Shown: piece by piece, positions 24,940 to 34,211 of the stretch
Layout: each line of letters opens with the position of its first letter
Position numbering within the stretch: position 1 is the first letter of the stretch
NCBI GenBank assembly: GCA_963792655.1
Contig: CAWBWU010000005.1
Location: 434,001-498,000 of the forward strand
Direction: 5' to 3'
Source of the DNA: DOZZ01 sp963792655
Lineage (GTDB): Bacteria > Acidobacteriota > Terriglobia > Bryobacterales > Bryobacteraceae
Length of the DNA stretch: 64,000 bases
The notes under the pieces: model-generated
The model's input: only the letters and a program-made list of their open reading frames with translations
Told to the model about the DNA's origin: nothing
Database searches by the model: none
Made by a program: the position numbers and the translations under genes

Positions 24940-25718
24940 ATGAAGTGGCCGCTTTATTTCTTTGAGGGCGCGGAACTCGCGATCTTTATGATCGCGGCTT
25001 GTGTCTCAACGGTATTGTTATTCGATCCCGCTTTGCCGATCGTTCATATGGTTCCGAGTGCGGCGGTCCGCCGGATTCTCATGGGAATTGCGATGGGAGT
25101 CACCGCGATCCTGATCATCCGTTCGCCCATGGGGAAGAGGTCCGGCGCGCACTTTAATCCCGCAATTACCCTCACCTACCTTCGGCTGGGCAAAATTGCC
25201 GCTGCCGATTCGCTGTTCTACATCATTTTTCAGTTTGCCGGCGGCATTGTTCGGTGTCGGGATTTCGGCGCTTATTCTGGGGAGCCGAATCGCGGACCCA
25301 ACAGTCGATTATGCGGTCACGGTTCCAGGCGTGTACGGGCACCGTTGCAGCATTCTTCGCGGAGTTCGTTATGTCAATCGTTCTGATGGGCGTCGTTCTC
25401 TGGATGTCGAACCGGCCCAAGATCGCAAATTACACCAGCTACTGGGTCGGCGGCTTGATCGGGCTCTACATTTTCTTTTTCGCGCCCGTATCGGGCTTCA
25501 GTATCAACCCTGCCCGAACCACTGGATCGGCTATCTTTGCGCACGTCTGGACCGCTTGGTGGGTATACTTCACCGCACCGCTTCTCGGGATGCTGGCCGC
25601 TGCGGAACTCTATCTTCTCGCCTTCGGTCGTGATCGGGTTCTCTGTGCGAAATTGCACCCGGAATCAGAATACCCATGTCCGTTTTTATGTCAGTATCCG
25701 TTTCACCGGCGCCTGTGA
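24940..25718 (+). pseudogene. Aquaporin/MIP-family channel broken by two frameshifts
   Basis: Three successive frames give one MIP protein of about 258 residues. Frame one (from ATG 24940) has the first half with the NPA motif in GAHFNPAITLTYLRLGKI. Frame two (around 25245-25330) continues as LFGVGISALILGSRIADP. Frame three (around 25330-25718) carries the second half with SGFSINPARTTGSA and the last helices. The shifts sit in GGCGGC near 25243 and in GGG near 25338; removing one base at each site restores a continuous channel. As written, the protein would stop after about 110 native residues. Predicted role if intact: passive water or small-solute channel in the inner membrane. The GMC gene starts 16 bases after the end. 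Confidence 0.85.
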
Positions 25719-25733
25719 CTGTATGGTTGGTGA

Positions 25734-27443
25734 ATGCCCTCTGTCTACGACGCGATCATAATCGGAACAGGCGCGGGGGGCGGAGCTGTTGCGCTTCACC
25801 TTGCCAAGGCCGGCAAAAACATCCTCATCCTGGAACGTGGCCCGTTCATGCCTCAAGAGAAGTTGAACTGGGACACGAACGCGGTGTTCATAGACAACCG
25901 CTATCACACCAAAGAGACTTGGCAGGATAAAGACGGCAAAGATCTGCATCCCCAGCAGGCCTATTTCGTCGGTGGGCAAACGAAGGTCTATGGTGCGGCC
26001 TTATTCCGCATGCGTGCGGAAGACTTCGGCTTGATTCAGCACAAGGGCGGTGTGTCTCCCGCATGGCCCATCACCTACGCCGACATGGAACCGTTCTATA
26101 CAAAGGCTGAGGAGCTTTACCATGTGCACGGCGATTTGGGCTCGGCGCCTCAGATTACCGGTGGTTACGGTTCTTCCTTCGACCCGACGGAGCCTTTTCA
26201 CTCCAGGAAGTACCCTTATCCAGCGCTTCCCAATGAACCTCATATGCAGAGCATTGAGGATGACGTGCGTAAGCTGGGAATCAACACCTTTCCCATGCCT
26301 TTGGGACTGAAACGGAATGACGCGGACCCGCTCGCGTCGAAGTGCATCCGTTGCGACACTTGCGATGCCTATCCCTGTCTGATTCATGCCAAATCCGATG
26401 CCGATATCAATTGCATTCGGGAGATTCTTGGCATGCCCAACGTGACGCTGATGACTAACTCGCGTGTCACTCGCCTCTTGACCAACGGCACCGGTACCGC
26501 GGTAACGGAAGTCGAGGTCGTTCACTGCGGCTCAGGCCTCGAGAGCAGCCACACTGCGAGGTATACGGCTGGCATTTTCGCACTTTGCGCCGGCGCTGTG
26601 AATTCGGCCGTGGTCCTGCTTGCTTCAGCCAACGATAAGCATCCCAACGGACTCGCCAACCGGTCGGATCAAGTGGGGCGAAACTTCATGTACCACCAGG
26701 CGGACGCGCTTTTAGCTCTCACGACCCAACGGAATGAGGACAGCTACACGAAAACCTGGGGCACCAATGATTTCTATCTCAAGGACTCTGATCCCTCATA
26801 TCCGTTCCCGTTAGGTCAGGTGCAGCCGATCGGCAGCTTCCACCACGAGATGATGAAGAGCGACGCCCCTGGTCTCACGCCTGGTTTCGTTCTTGAAGGC
26901 CTCAAACACTACGCTATGCCGTGGTGGCTCACCACCGAGGATTTACCTGACCCGGAGAATCGGGTAACGATTCACGACACAACGCCGCTGAGCGTTGACA
27001 ACAATCAACCCGGAGTTTCTGGTCCGCATCCGTCGGGAGACACAGGTCGCGCGAATGAATCCGATTTTGTAACAGACGCGGCCCCAAAGCGGATTCAACT
27101 TTCGTACACGCCCAACAATGTGGAATCGTTCGAACGTTTGAAAGACCGCTGGGTAGACGTGCTAAAAAGGGCAGGCCACGCCAATACATCTTTGCCCCTG
27201 AGCGCGTATTTTAAAAAGCGCATCCCGATTGAAGGCGTGGGGCACCAGAACGGTACGTGCCGCATGGGCGTCGATCCTCGGTCGAGCGTCTTGGATGTGA
27301 ACTGTAAGGCTCACGATCTGGACAATCTGTATGTAGTCGACGCCTCCTTCTTTGTTTCAGCGAGCGCCGTCAATCCATCGCTCACGATTATTGCGAACGG
27401 CATCCGAATCGCTGAACACATCTTGTCGGAAAGGCTCAAGTGA
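25734..27443 (+). CDS. GMC-family FAD-dependent oxidoreductase
   Basis: A 569-residue flavoprotein of the glucose-methanol-choline family. The FAD-binding motif IIGTGAGGGAVALHLAKAG with the acidic strand end LILERG lies at residues 8-36, the second signature VGGQTKVYGAALFR near residue 83, and the C-terminal active-site region GVGHQNGTCRMG (catalytic His near 503) with SAVNPSLTIIANGIRIAEHI near 546. A Cys-rich stretch (CIRCDTCDAYPC, about residues 202-213) is notable and may hold a metal or disulfides. No signal peptide. It probably oxidises a sugar or alcohol; the electron acceptor is unknown. The start is ATG at 25734. Confidence 0.92.
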   Translation: MPSVYDAIIIGTGAGGGAVALHLAKAGKNILILERGPFMPQEKLNWDTNAVFIDNRYHTKETWQDKDGKDLHPQQAYFVGGQTKVYGAALFRMRAEDFGLIQHKGGVSPAWPITYADMEPFYTKAEELYHVHGDLGSAPQITGGYGSSFDPTEPFHSRKYPYPALPNEPHMQSIEDDVRKLGINTFPMPLGLKRNDADPLASKCIRCDTCDAYPCLIHAKSDADINCIREILGMPNVTLMTNSRVTRLLTNGTGTAVTEVEVVHCGSGLESSHTARYTAGIFALCAGAVNSAVVLLASANDKHPNGLANRSDQVGRNFMYHQADALLALTTQRNEDSYTKTWGTNDFYLKDSDPSYPFPLGQVQPIGSFHHEMMKSDAPGLTPGFVLEGLKHYAMPWWLTTEDLPDPENRVTIHDTTPLSVDNNQPGVSGPHPSGDTGRANESDFVTDAAPKRIQLSYTPNNVESFERLKDRWVDVLKRAGHANTSLPLSAYFKKRIPIEGVGHQNGTCRMGVDPRSSVLDVNCKAHDLDNLYVVDASFFVSASAVNPSLTIIANGIRIAEHILSERLK

Positions 27444-27570
27444 ACAGCCGGTTTAGAAACTCGCTTTCGAACTGCGGGTGTTCCAACCTGAAATCGTCAA
27501 TGAAGTTCGGCGTGCGACAAACTGGGCAGTCGATGCACCAGCTTCGATGAAACGACAAAGCCGAACTACG

Positions 27571-27650
27571 GCAGAGAGGCCGAATTCACCAAGTATTGGC
27601 CAGTTTGCGCGTTTCTGGAGCGGTCGCAGTCGACCCGAAGAGAGGAGCAG
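27571..27650 (+). repeat. Diverged intergenic repeat, copy 2
   Basis: GCAGAGAGGCCGA at 27571-27583, CCAGTTTGCGCG at 27600-27611, then TTTCTGG and CCCGAAGAG match copy 1 at 24698 in order and spacing. It lies between the GMC gene stop and tRNA-Asn. Confidence 0.45.
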
Positions 27651-27656
27651 TGTGTT

Positions 27657-27731
<75 letters not shown>

Positions 27732-27763
27732 GCAAGGTGGGACTCTCAGATCATAGCACGCGG

Positions 27764-28531
27764 TTACGCTTCGTTGATGGCCCGTGCGAGATGCAGAAAG
27801 TGGGCCAGGCCTTCGCTGTAGCGCGGGCCGATTTCGTAGTGGATTTGATGGCGAAGGTAGGTTGCGACTACGTCGTGGGGGAAGTGTCGCGCGGTTGCTT
27901 CGCGTTCGATAATCTCGGCGAGATGCTGTTGGCCTGCGTTGTAGGAGTTGCGCAAAATGGGCGCGAGACCGGCGGCTCCAGCGAACGTTTCGGGCGACGC
28001 CCAGATTGCGAAAACCATAGGAAGCCCGGTCCATTCCGTCCAGGCTTGTCCCAGATCGAGCGTGTGATAGGGAAGTGTGGCGGGTTCAACACGTAAGGCG
28101 CTATCGCCAATGAGCAACGCCGCATCGTGCTCGCGCAGCATCGAGTCGAGATCTGGTGAGAACGCGGTGAGTTCGGGCCGGCAGCCGTAGCGGTGCTGCA
28201 GCACGAGTTGAGCAAGGACGACGGACGTTCTCGAACTGCGATCGACCGCCAGCGTGCGAATCTGTGAAAACGGCACGCGGCTGATCAGCAGTATGCTGCG
28301 GACCGCTCCATCCGCAGCAATTCCCAGATCGCCGACCTGCCGCAACTTCTGGCGCGCGAACTCAATCACCGGGACGAGCCCAACGTCCGCCCGTCCGTCA
28401 GCCAGCCTCGCGGCGCACTCGGACGGAATCGCCAAGCTAAGATCAATGAGCTCCCGCTCGGGCCCGTGCTGAAGGCCCCAAATCAGAGGGGTGGTGTTGA
28501 GAAAACTAACAGCACAGACCGCAGGCTTCAA
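27764..28531 (-). CDS. mqnA: Chorismate dehydratase MqnA (futalosine menaquinone pathway)
   Basis: A 255-residue protein of the MqnA/MqnD periplasmic-binding-like fold. The N-terminal VSFLNTTPLIWGL and the downstream PSECAARLADGRADVGLVPVIEF are hallmarks of MqnA, as are RSILLISRVPF and the conserved LLIGDSALR. The enzyme dehydrates chorismate to 3-enolpyruvylbenzoate, the first committed step of menaquinone synthesis by the futalosine route, in the cytoplasm. An in-frame stop just upstream leaves TTG at 28531 as the start, with GGAAG unusually close. It follows the stress-protein gene by about 15 bases, so cotranscription is likely. Other mqn genes are not in the window. Confidence 0.93.
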   Translation of the reverse strand: MKPAVCAVSFLNTTPLIWGLQHGPERELIDLSLAIPSECAARLADGRADVGLVPVIEFARQKLRQVGDLGIAADGAVRSILLISRVPFSQIRTLAVDRSSRTSVVLAQLVLQHRYGCRPELTAFSPDLDSMLREHDAALLIGDSALRVEPATLPYHTLDLGQAWTEWTGLPMVFAIWASPETFAGAAGLAPILRNSYNAGQQHLAEIIEREATARHFPHDVVATYLRHQIHYEIGPRYSEGLAHFLHLARAINEA

Positions 28532-28546
28532 CTTCCAGTGTAAGGG

Positions 28547-29125
28547 TTAGCTGCCAATGCTGTGACGAGTGCGCGGAGTCGGCTTATCACTGGTTCCAAA
28601 ATCGGCTTCGGCCTCGGAGGTCGTCGCGACGTCTTCTGCGCCGGTGCTCTTCAGCATTTCAACCGCGCGCTTAGACCATTCCTCGTTGTCACAGTGAACA
28701 GAAAGCAAAATGCCGCCGTGTTTCAACCGGCCCTCGTAGCGTTTTGCCTCATACTCCGGCATTCCTGCGCCAACCAGCGCACCGGTAATGCCGCCGAGCG
28801 TGCCTACGGCGCCGATACCAGCCAGTGCCGCAACGATTGGACCCGCCGCGATAAACGGTCCGATCCCGGGAATCGCCAGCGCGCCAATCCCAACCAGCCA
28901 GCCGAGTGCGCCACCCAGAACTGCGCCAGAGCTGGCTCCCGTTGCGGCGCCTTCGGGCGCTTTCGAGTGGCGTTCATGCGCCAGGTCGTTAGTTCCAGCA
29001 TTTTCGGGGAGCAAAACGGAAACGTCGGCTCCGCGGAAGCCCGCGTCGCGGAAGCGCGCAACCGCCTCTTCCACAGCGGCCTGCGAAGGGTAGAGTCCAA
29101 AGGCTGCAATATTCTTGTCCGGCAT
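28547..29125 (-). CDS. General stress protein 17M-like domain protein with glycine-zipper core
   Basis: A 192-residue protein. The N-terminal domain (FGLYPSQAAVEEAVARFRDAGFRGADVSVLLP) resembles the 17M/YflT-type stress domain. The middle (GASSGAVLGGALGWLVGIGALAIPGIGPFIAAGPIVAALAG, about residues 65-105) is a hydrophobic glycine-rich stretch likely to enter or span the membrane. The C-terminal part (YEGRLKHGGILLSVHCDNEEW) resembles a small regulatory fold. ATG at 29125 is preceded by AGGAG; the longer frame to 29233 is not needed. It is closely similar to the protein at 43236. Role unknown; often annotated as an envelope stress protein. Confidence 0.85.
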   Translation of the reverse strand: MPDKNIAAFGLYPSQAAVEEAVARFRDAGFRGADVSVLLPENAGTNDLAHERHSKAPEGAATGASSGAVLGGALGWLVGIGALAIPGIGPFIAAGPIVAALAGIGAVGTLGGITGALVGAGMPEYEAKRYEGRLKHGGILLSVHCDNEEWSKRAVEMLKSTGAEDVATTSEAEADFGTSDKPTPRTRHSIGS

Positions 29126-29218
29126 GAGCAATTTTCTCCTGAGCAATTGCAAAGGCAATACACCTGCCAAACCAGGAGTGACCATGGAACCCCGCGTGCG
29201 TAGAGATTCCAAGCTCCT

Positions 29219-32200
29219 ATGCTCCTTCGTCATACATTTTTACTGCTGACTATATCGGTCGCGGTCGCCAGCGCTCAGCCGGTAGCGCTCAATTCGAACC
29301 CCAGCCGCGTGATCGGGCAGGACACACTTACGATCAACACGGTCAATCCAAATCTGGTGGAAGGCCGCGAGTTCTATCAGCCGCAGGGCATTGCAATCGA
29401 TAGCAGCACCAACCCGCCGGGCTTATATGTTGCGGACACGCTCAATAACCGGGTGCTCGGTTTCCGCAATGCCGCCAGTTTCACGGGCGGGCAAAAAGCC
29501 GATATCGTGCTGGGCCAGCCTGACTTTGTGACCACGCTCCCCGAGGGACCCGGGCGCAACAGCAACAGCTTCACGATGGGTTTCGCCACGCCCGTGGGCG
29601 TTGCTGTCGACGCAAACGGTAATGTTTACGTTGTGGACGCGGGGAATAACCGCATCATTCGCTTCCCCACCCCGTTCAACCACACGACCCAAACTGCTGA
29701 CCTGGTGATTGGGCAGCCCGGGTTTGCGACGTCCGCGGCGAACCAGGGCGGCTTGTCAGCTTCATCACTCGCGTTTGCGATCAACAACCAGGCCCTGAGC
29801 GCGGGCATCACCTTCGACGCTTCAGGAAATCTGTGGGTGGCCGACGCCGCCAACTACCGCGTGTTGCGCTTTCCGGCAAGCTCGTTGACTTCCGGCGCAA
29901 GCAGCGCGCCCGCTGCCGATCTGGTTCTTGGGCAGCCGAACTTCTCGACCGCAGGACCGCCGTCAACCGATCCGACGAACTTGACCGGAACCGATCTGCC
30001 TTCGAGCCTGGTGTTCGATTCGGCAGGCCACCTTTTCGTCATGGAGGCTGTCAATGGATTGCGCGGGCGTGTGCTGGTTTTCAATCCACCCTTCACGTCG
30101 TCGCAGCCCGCGTCACGCATCCTCGGTTACGACAATTCGATAGTGCAAGCGCAGATCAGCGGCACACAGTTTTCGCAGAGCCCGACCGGCCTTTTTGTAA
30201 CTGCCAATGACAATCTGGGCGTTGTCGACACCCAGAACAACCGCATTCTGATCTTCAATCCGGTCTCTCAATGGACCACCGGTTTGCCGTTCACGCAAAA
30301 TGCAATTGCCGTGATCGGCCAGCCGGACTTCAACAGCGGGCAGCCGAACAAGGGCAAGGGCGATGCCGCGCCGGACCGTCTGTTCGTTCCATCCTCAGCA
30401 GTGGCGTTCGGCAACGAACTCTACGTTGCGGACGCCGGCAACCAACGCGTGATCGTACTGCCCGCAATGGGCAACACGTTTGGCCCTGCGACTCGCGTGC
30501 TGGGTCAGCTCGGAATGCAGTACAACGCACCCAATTTGGTTGAGGGCCGCGAGGTTGATTTCTCGACCCTCACCTCGCAAGGCGTTGCAGGGGATGCAGG
30601 CGTTGCCATTGACACCCATTCGAGCCCCACGCACCTCTACATTGCCGATACTTACAACAATCGTGTGCTGGTCTATGCCGATGTGCGCGGAATCCAGAAC
30701 GGAGCGAAAGCAACCTTTGCCCTCGGCCAGCCTGATCTCCTCCACACCTCGATCAACTATCCTCTGGGCACAACGGGAACGCCGACAGCCGGCGGGCTCT
30801 ATCAGCCGGTCGGCATTGCAGTGGCGCCGAATGGCGATGTGTATGTCGCCGATCGCGGAAATGGTCGCGTGGTGCGCTATCCATCGCCGTTTGATCATCA
30901 GGGCGGCCTGCAGCTTCCCGATCTCGTGCTTGGTCAGCAGAACTTCACGACACTGTCGAAAACGGCTTCCGCTACCAACCTGACCGCACCGACCGGCGTG
31001 GCCATCGCGAGTGACGGAACCGTGGTGGTGTCCGATATTCTGCAGAACCGCGTCGTTGCGTTCCCCGGCCCCGCCGCAAACCTCACGAATGGTATGGCCG
31101 CAAGCACTGTGTATGGCCAGGCCGATTTCACCAGCACGGGCGGCGGCACCGCCGACAACCAGTTCAGCAGCCCGTATGAGATCGCGGTCGATAGTTCCGA
31201 CCGCGTCTACGTCGCGGATGCCGGCAACAACCGGGTGCTGATTTTCGATAGCCCTTCAAAAGCCGGCACGAACCCACATGCGCTTACCACCATCGGCAAC
31301 TTGAATGTCCCTCGCGATGTGTACGTGAATCAGGCAACCGGCGATATCTGGGTGGCCGATACGGGGAACGATGCGGTGCTGCGCTTTCCCGCATTCAGTG
31401 CACTCGCGGCAGCCGGCAATATGCCTTCCGCGCGCTTCTCAAGCTATAGTCCGCGCGCCGCGACGGTCGACCAGTTGGGCAACCTCTACGTCGCCGATCT
31501 TGCTAACCGCGTGTTGATCTACTACCGGTCGCTTGGGATTGCGAATGGCGCAAACTTCCTCTCCACTTCTTACGGTCCTGGGACGTTCCTTTCCATCTTC
31601 GGCAGCAACGGACAATTTGCCTCGTCTGCCCAAAGCTTTTCGACGGTCCCGGTTCCGACCGATCTGAATAATGTCCAGGTATTGATCAATGGCAAACCCG
31701 CGCCCGTGTACTACGTGCAAGGCAACCAGATCAACTTCCTGCTGCCGATGTCGACACCCACCACAGGCTTCGCGGACGTTCAGGTAGTGCGCCTCGACAC
31801 CGGTGAGATTCTGGGTGGAACCAGCATTCCGCTCAACGTCGCATCGCCCGGGCTATTCACCTTGAACGCGAGCGGCAGCGGCCAGGTGGCGGCACTGAAT
31901 CAGGACAATACGGTGAACGGGCCGAACAACCCTGCAGCCGTGGGGAGCGTCATCCAAATGTTCGGCACTGGGCAAGGCTTCGTGCCCGGAGCGCCGCCGG
32001 ATGGAACGCCACCATCTGGCCCGGTACCGACGCCCACGAAACCGACCGTCATCATGTATACCAGCCAGGTGCCCCCTGCGAATATTCAATACTCGGGTCT
32101 GGCACCGGGCCTGGTCGGCATCTGGCAAATCAACATTGCGATTCCGCTCAGCGCGATCCCTGCGGGGCAGAACTCTGGTTCGGTCGACGTTGTTCTGACG

Positions 32201-32266
32201 CAAGACAACATACCGAGCGGAGGTCCGGTCGTGGGACGCCGCACCACTATCTGGGTGAAGAAGTAA
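29219..32266 (+). CDS. Secreted NHL-repeat protein with TIGR03437 C-terminal domain
   Basis: A 1015-residue exported protein. The signal peptide ends at VAVASAQ (residues 1-19). From about residue 40 to 750 it has many NHL-type propeller repeats, each with a YVADTLNNRVL-like strand and, between blades, a recurring LGQPDF-type motif (for example VLGQPDF, VIGQPGF, VLGQPNF, ALGQPDL, VYGQADF). The array restarts with NLVEGRE at about residues 44 and 438, so it is a two-fold duplication. The C-terminus (GTFLSIFGSNGQ ... VYYVQGNQINFLLP ... GLAPGLVGIWQINIAIP) is the TIGR03437-type domain common in Solibacter. NHL propellers bind proteins or glycans; the ligand is unknown. Confidence 0.92.
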   Translation: MLLRHTFLLLTISVAVASAQPVALNSNPSRVIGQDTLTINTVNPNLVEGREFYQPQGIAIDSSTNPPGLYVADTLNNRVLGFRNAASFTGGQKADIVLGQPDFVTTLPEGPGRNSNSFTMGFATPVGVAVDANGNVYVVDAGNNRIIRFPTPFNHTTQTADLVIGQPGFATSAANQGGLSASSLAFAINNQALSAGITFDASGNLWVADAANYRVLRFPASSLTSGASSAPAADLVLGQPNFSTAGPPSTDPTNLTGTDLPSSLVFDSAGHLFVMEAVNGLRGRVLVFNPPFTSSQPASRILGYDNSIVQAQISGTQFSQSPTGLFVTANDNLGVVDTQNNRILIFNPVSQWTTGLPFTQNAIAVIGQPDFNSGQPNKGKGDAAPDRLFVPSSAVAFGNELYVADAGNQRVIVLPAMGNTFGPATRVLGQLGMQYNAPNLVEGREVDFSTLTSQGVAGDAGVAIDTHSSPTHLYIADTYNNRVLVYADVRGIQNGAKATFALGQPDLLHTSINYPLGTTGTPTAGGLYQPVGIAVAPNGDVYVADRGNGRVVRYPSPFDHQGGLQLPDLVLGQQNFTTLSKTASATNLTAPTGVAIASDGTVVVSDILQNRVVAFPGPAANLTNGMAASTVYGQADFTSTGGGTADNQFSSPYEIAVDSSDRVYVADAGNNRVLIFDSPSKAGTNPHALTTIGNLNVPRDVYVNQATGDIWVADTGNDAVLRFPAFSALAAAGNMPSARFSSYSPRAATVDQLGNLYVADLANRVLIYYRSLGIANGANFLSTSYGPGTFLSIFGSNGQFASSAQSFSTVPVPTDLNNVQVLINGKPAPVYYVQGNQINFLLPMSTPTTGFADVQVVRLDTGEILGGTSIPLNVASPGLFTLNASGSGQVAALNQDNTVNGPNNPAAVGSVIQMFGTGQGFVPGAPPDGTPPSGPVPTPTKPTVIMYTSQVPPANIQYSGLAPGLVGIWQINIAIPLSAIPAGQNSGSVDVVLTQDNIPSGGPVVGRRTTIWVKK

Positions 32267-32270
32267 CCAG

Positions 32271-33425
32271 CTACGAGCCAGCGCCGCGCACGTGTCCGCG
32301 TTCGCGTTTGCTGGTGTACATCTGGTGGTCAGCTTCATCAAGCGCGAGGCGTAGCGGACGGCCATGACCTTCCGCCGCGCCCCAGCTGAAGTGAATTTGC
32401 AGTCCGCCGAAGCCGCGTACGCGGAAGTCGTCGAAGCGTTCGGAGATCGACGTCATTCGCTTTTGACCGACTTGCAGCATCTGGTTGTGGAACAGCACCA
32501 CGAACTCATCGCCGCCCCAGCGGAATGCTTCGTCTTCCTCGCGAATTGAACTGAGGAGCAGATGTCCAAGGTTGCGTAGAATCTCATCGCCGGTAAGGTG
32601 CCCGTAGTGATCGTTGACCAGCTTGAATTCATCCACATCGCAAACCGCGACGACACCATCGAACGGCTGATCCATGCGGCGCGAAAGCGTGGCCTGGTTC
32701 GATAATCCGGTCAGGTGATCCAAATCCTTGCGGCTGGTCTCGCGCCGCAGAGTGTCGAGTTCCTTTGCGATTTCTTCTACGCGGTTCTGCTGATGCTCAA
32801 TCCACATCGCCAGCGCCGAGAACGCGAGCAACGTCTGCAAGGCCAGCGTGTAGAAATGCAGGTAGTTGAGATACGTCAGCCACCACGGCCTCGGTCCGCT
32901 GCCTTGCATATAAAAATAAGCGCCGGCGTGATGCAGAAAAAGCAGTCCAAGCCCCAGCAGCGTGAAGCGAAATAGATTCGCGGCGACAGTGCGCTTCGTG
33001 CCGGTCTCCGAGCTGAACGCGAAGAAGCTAACCAGAAAGATCACCGCGACGGCCAGCGAATGCACAGCCTGGAAAACTGCGTAGCGCCCAATGCCGTCCA
33101 ACAGTTCCGTCACCAGCAGGAAAGCGGGAAACAGGAACAGCATCTTGAGCCACTTGCCCCAGTTGCTGTTGGCGCGCGGCGTTGCGGCGCGCGCGGCGGC
33201 TACTAACGAAAGTGCAAACCCGAATTCAAAGAGAGCATGGGGCACCAGCCACCCCGGCGATTTGCTGACACGCGCAATCGCAGTGAACAGAATCGCCAGC
33301 GACTCCGCGCCCCACGCCAGACACCAGAACTTGAAGAAGATGACGCCCGACTGGCGCCAAAGAAAAAGGAAGACGATGCAGAACAGCAGGTTTCCCAGGA
33401 TCTGGACGTACAACCCGTCGACCAC
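32271..33425 (-). CDS. Membrane-bound diguanylate cyclase (GGDEF)
   Basis: A 384-residue protein. About six or seven hydrophobic helices in residues 1-210 form a sensory membrane domain, followed by a short coiled linker (NRVEEIAKELDTLRRETSRKD) and a GGDEF domain. The domain has DHLTGLSNQATL at its start, CDVDEFKLVNDHYGHLTGDEIL for metal and substrate binding, and an intact RWGGDEFVVLF active site near residue 305, so it should make cyclic di-GMP. No RxxD inhibitory site is obvious five residues before GGDEF. The start is GTG at 33425, four bases after the stop of the YmdB-like gene. Confidence 0.93.
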   Translation of the reverse strand: MVDGLYVQILGNLLFCIVFLFLWRQSGVIFFKFWCLAWGAESLAILFTAIARVSKSPGWLVPHALFEFGFALSLVAAARAATPRANSNWGKWLKMLFLFPAFLLVTELLDGIGRYAVFQAVHSLAVAVIFLVSFFAFSSETGTKRTVAANLFRFTLLGLGLLFLHHAGAYFYMQGSGPRPWWLTYLNYLHFYTLALQTLLAFSALAMWIEHQQNRVEEIAKELDTLRRETSRKDLDHLTGLSNQATLSRRMDQPFDGVVAVCDVDEFKLVNDHYGHLTGDEILRNLGHLLLSSIREEDEAFRWGGDEFVVLFHNQMLQVGQKRMTSISERFDDFRVRGFGGLQIHFSWGAAEGHGRPLRLALDEADHQMYTSKRERGHVRGAGS

Positions 33426-33428
33426 CGC

Positions 33429-34211
33429 TCAATCTCCCTGTATCGTGTGGCGTTGAATAGACCTTGCGAGACCGGTCTCCTCGTTTACATCCACGATGAC
33501 GGCGTGCAACTCCACCATACCCTTCGCAGCCTCCATTCGCGCGGGCATGCCGGTCAGGAACCGTTGCAGAATCGTCTGTTTTTCCACACCTATGACCGAA
33601 TCGTAGGGTCCGGTCATCCCCACATCCGTCTGGTACGCCGTGCCGCCCGGCAACACGCGCGTATCGGCGGTGGGGATGTGCGTATGCGTTCCGACCACCA
33701 CCGACACGCGTCCATCCAGATGCCAGCCCATCGCAACTTTTTCGCTGGTTACCTCTGCGTGGAAATCTAAGAAGCGCACGCGCACAGCGGAATCGATCGC
33801 ACCGAGTAGTTCATCCGCTTTCCGGAACGGGCAGTCGGAAGATGCCATATAAGTGCGCCCCTGCAGGTTCAACACTGCGCACGCGACTCCGTTGCGCGCA
33901 GTCACCAGAGCGAGTCCGCTGCCCGGTGCGCCTGGCGCCAGATTCGCCGGACGCAAGAGCCGGGGCTGCCGGCCCATGTAGTCGTAGATCTCGCGCTTGT
34001 CAAAGCTGTGGTTGCCTCCCGTCAGCACATCGACGCCAAGCGCGAACAACTCCTCTGCAATTTGCGGCGTGATCCCGAAACCGCCAGCGGAGTTTTCGCC
34101 GTTCGCGATCACAAGATCAATGCCCTGTGTTTTGCGAATATCCTGCAAGTGATCGGCGACAATGCGGCGGCCCGGCGACGCGAAGATGTCCCCGATGAAG
34201 AGAATCTTCAC
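33429..34211 (-). CDS. YmdB-like metallophosphoesterase (TIGR00282 family)
   Basis: A 260-residue cytoplasmic enzyme of the calcineurin-like YmdB/TIGR00282 family. Its motifs are in order: GDIFASPGR, NGENSAGGFGI, GGNHSFDKREI, FLDFHAEVTSEK and GTHTHIPTAD, covering the di-metal ligands. Bacillus YmdB hydrolyses 2',3'-cyclic nucleotides and influences biofilm development. The start ATG at 34211 overlaps the ilvD stop, and the diguanylate cyclase follows within four bases, so the three genes look like one operon. Confidence 0.93.
   Translation of the reverse strand: MKILFIGDIFASPGRRIVADHLQDIRKTQGIDLVIANGENSAGGFGITPQIAEELFALGVDVLTGGNHSFDKREIYDYMGRQPRLLRPANLAPGAPGSGLALVTARNGVACAVLNLQGRTYMASSDCPFRKADELLGAIDSAVRVRFLDFHAEVTSEKVAMGWHLDGRVSVVVGTHTHIPTADTRVLPGGTAYQTDVGMTGPYDSVIGVEKQTILQRFLTGMPARMEAAKGMVELHAVIVDVNEETGLARSIQRHTIQGD

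Noticed and set aside
29219..32266. Regular repeats that could be taken for a CRISPR-like or satellite array
   Set aside because: They are codon-level repeats of propeller blades inside one open frame.
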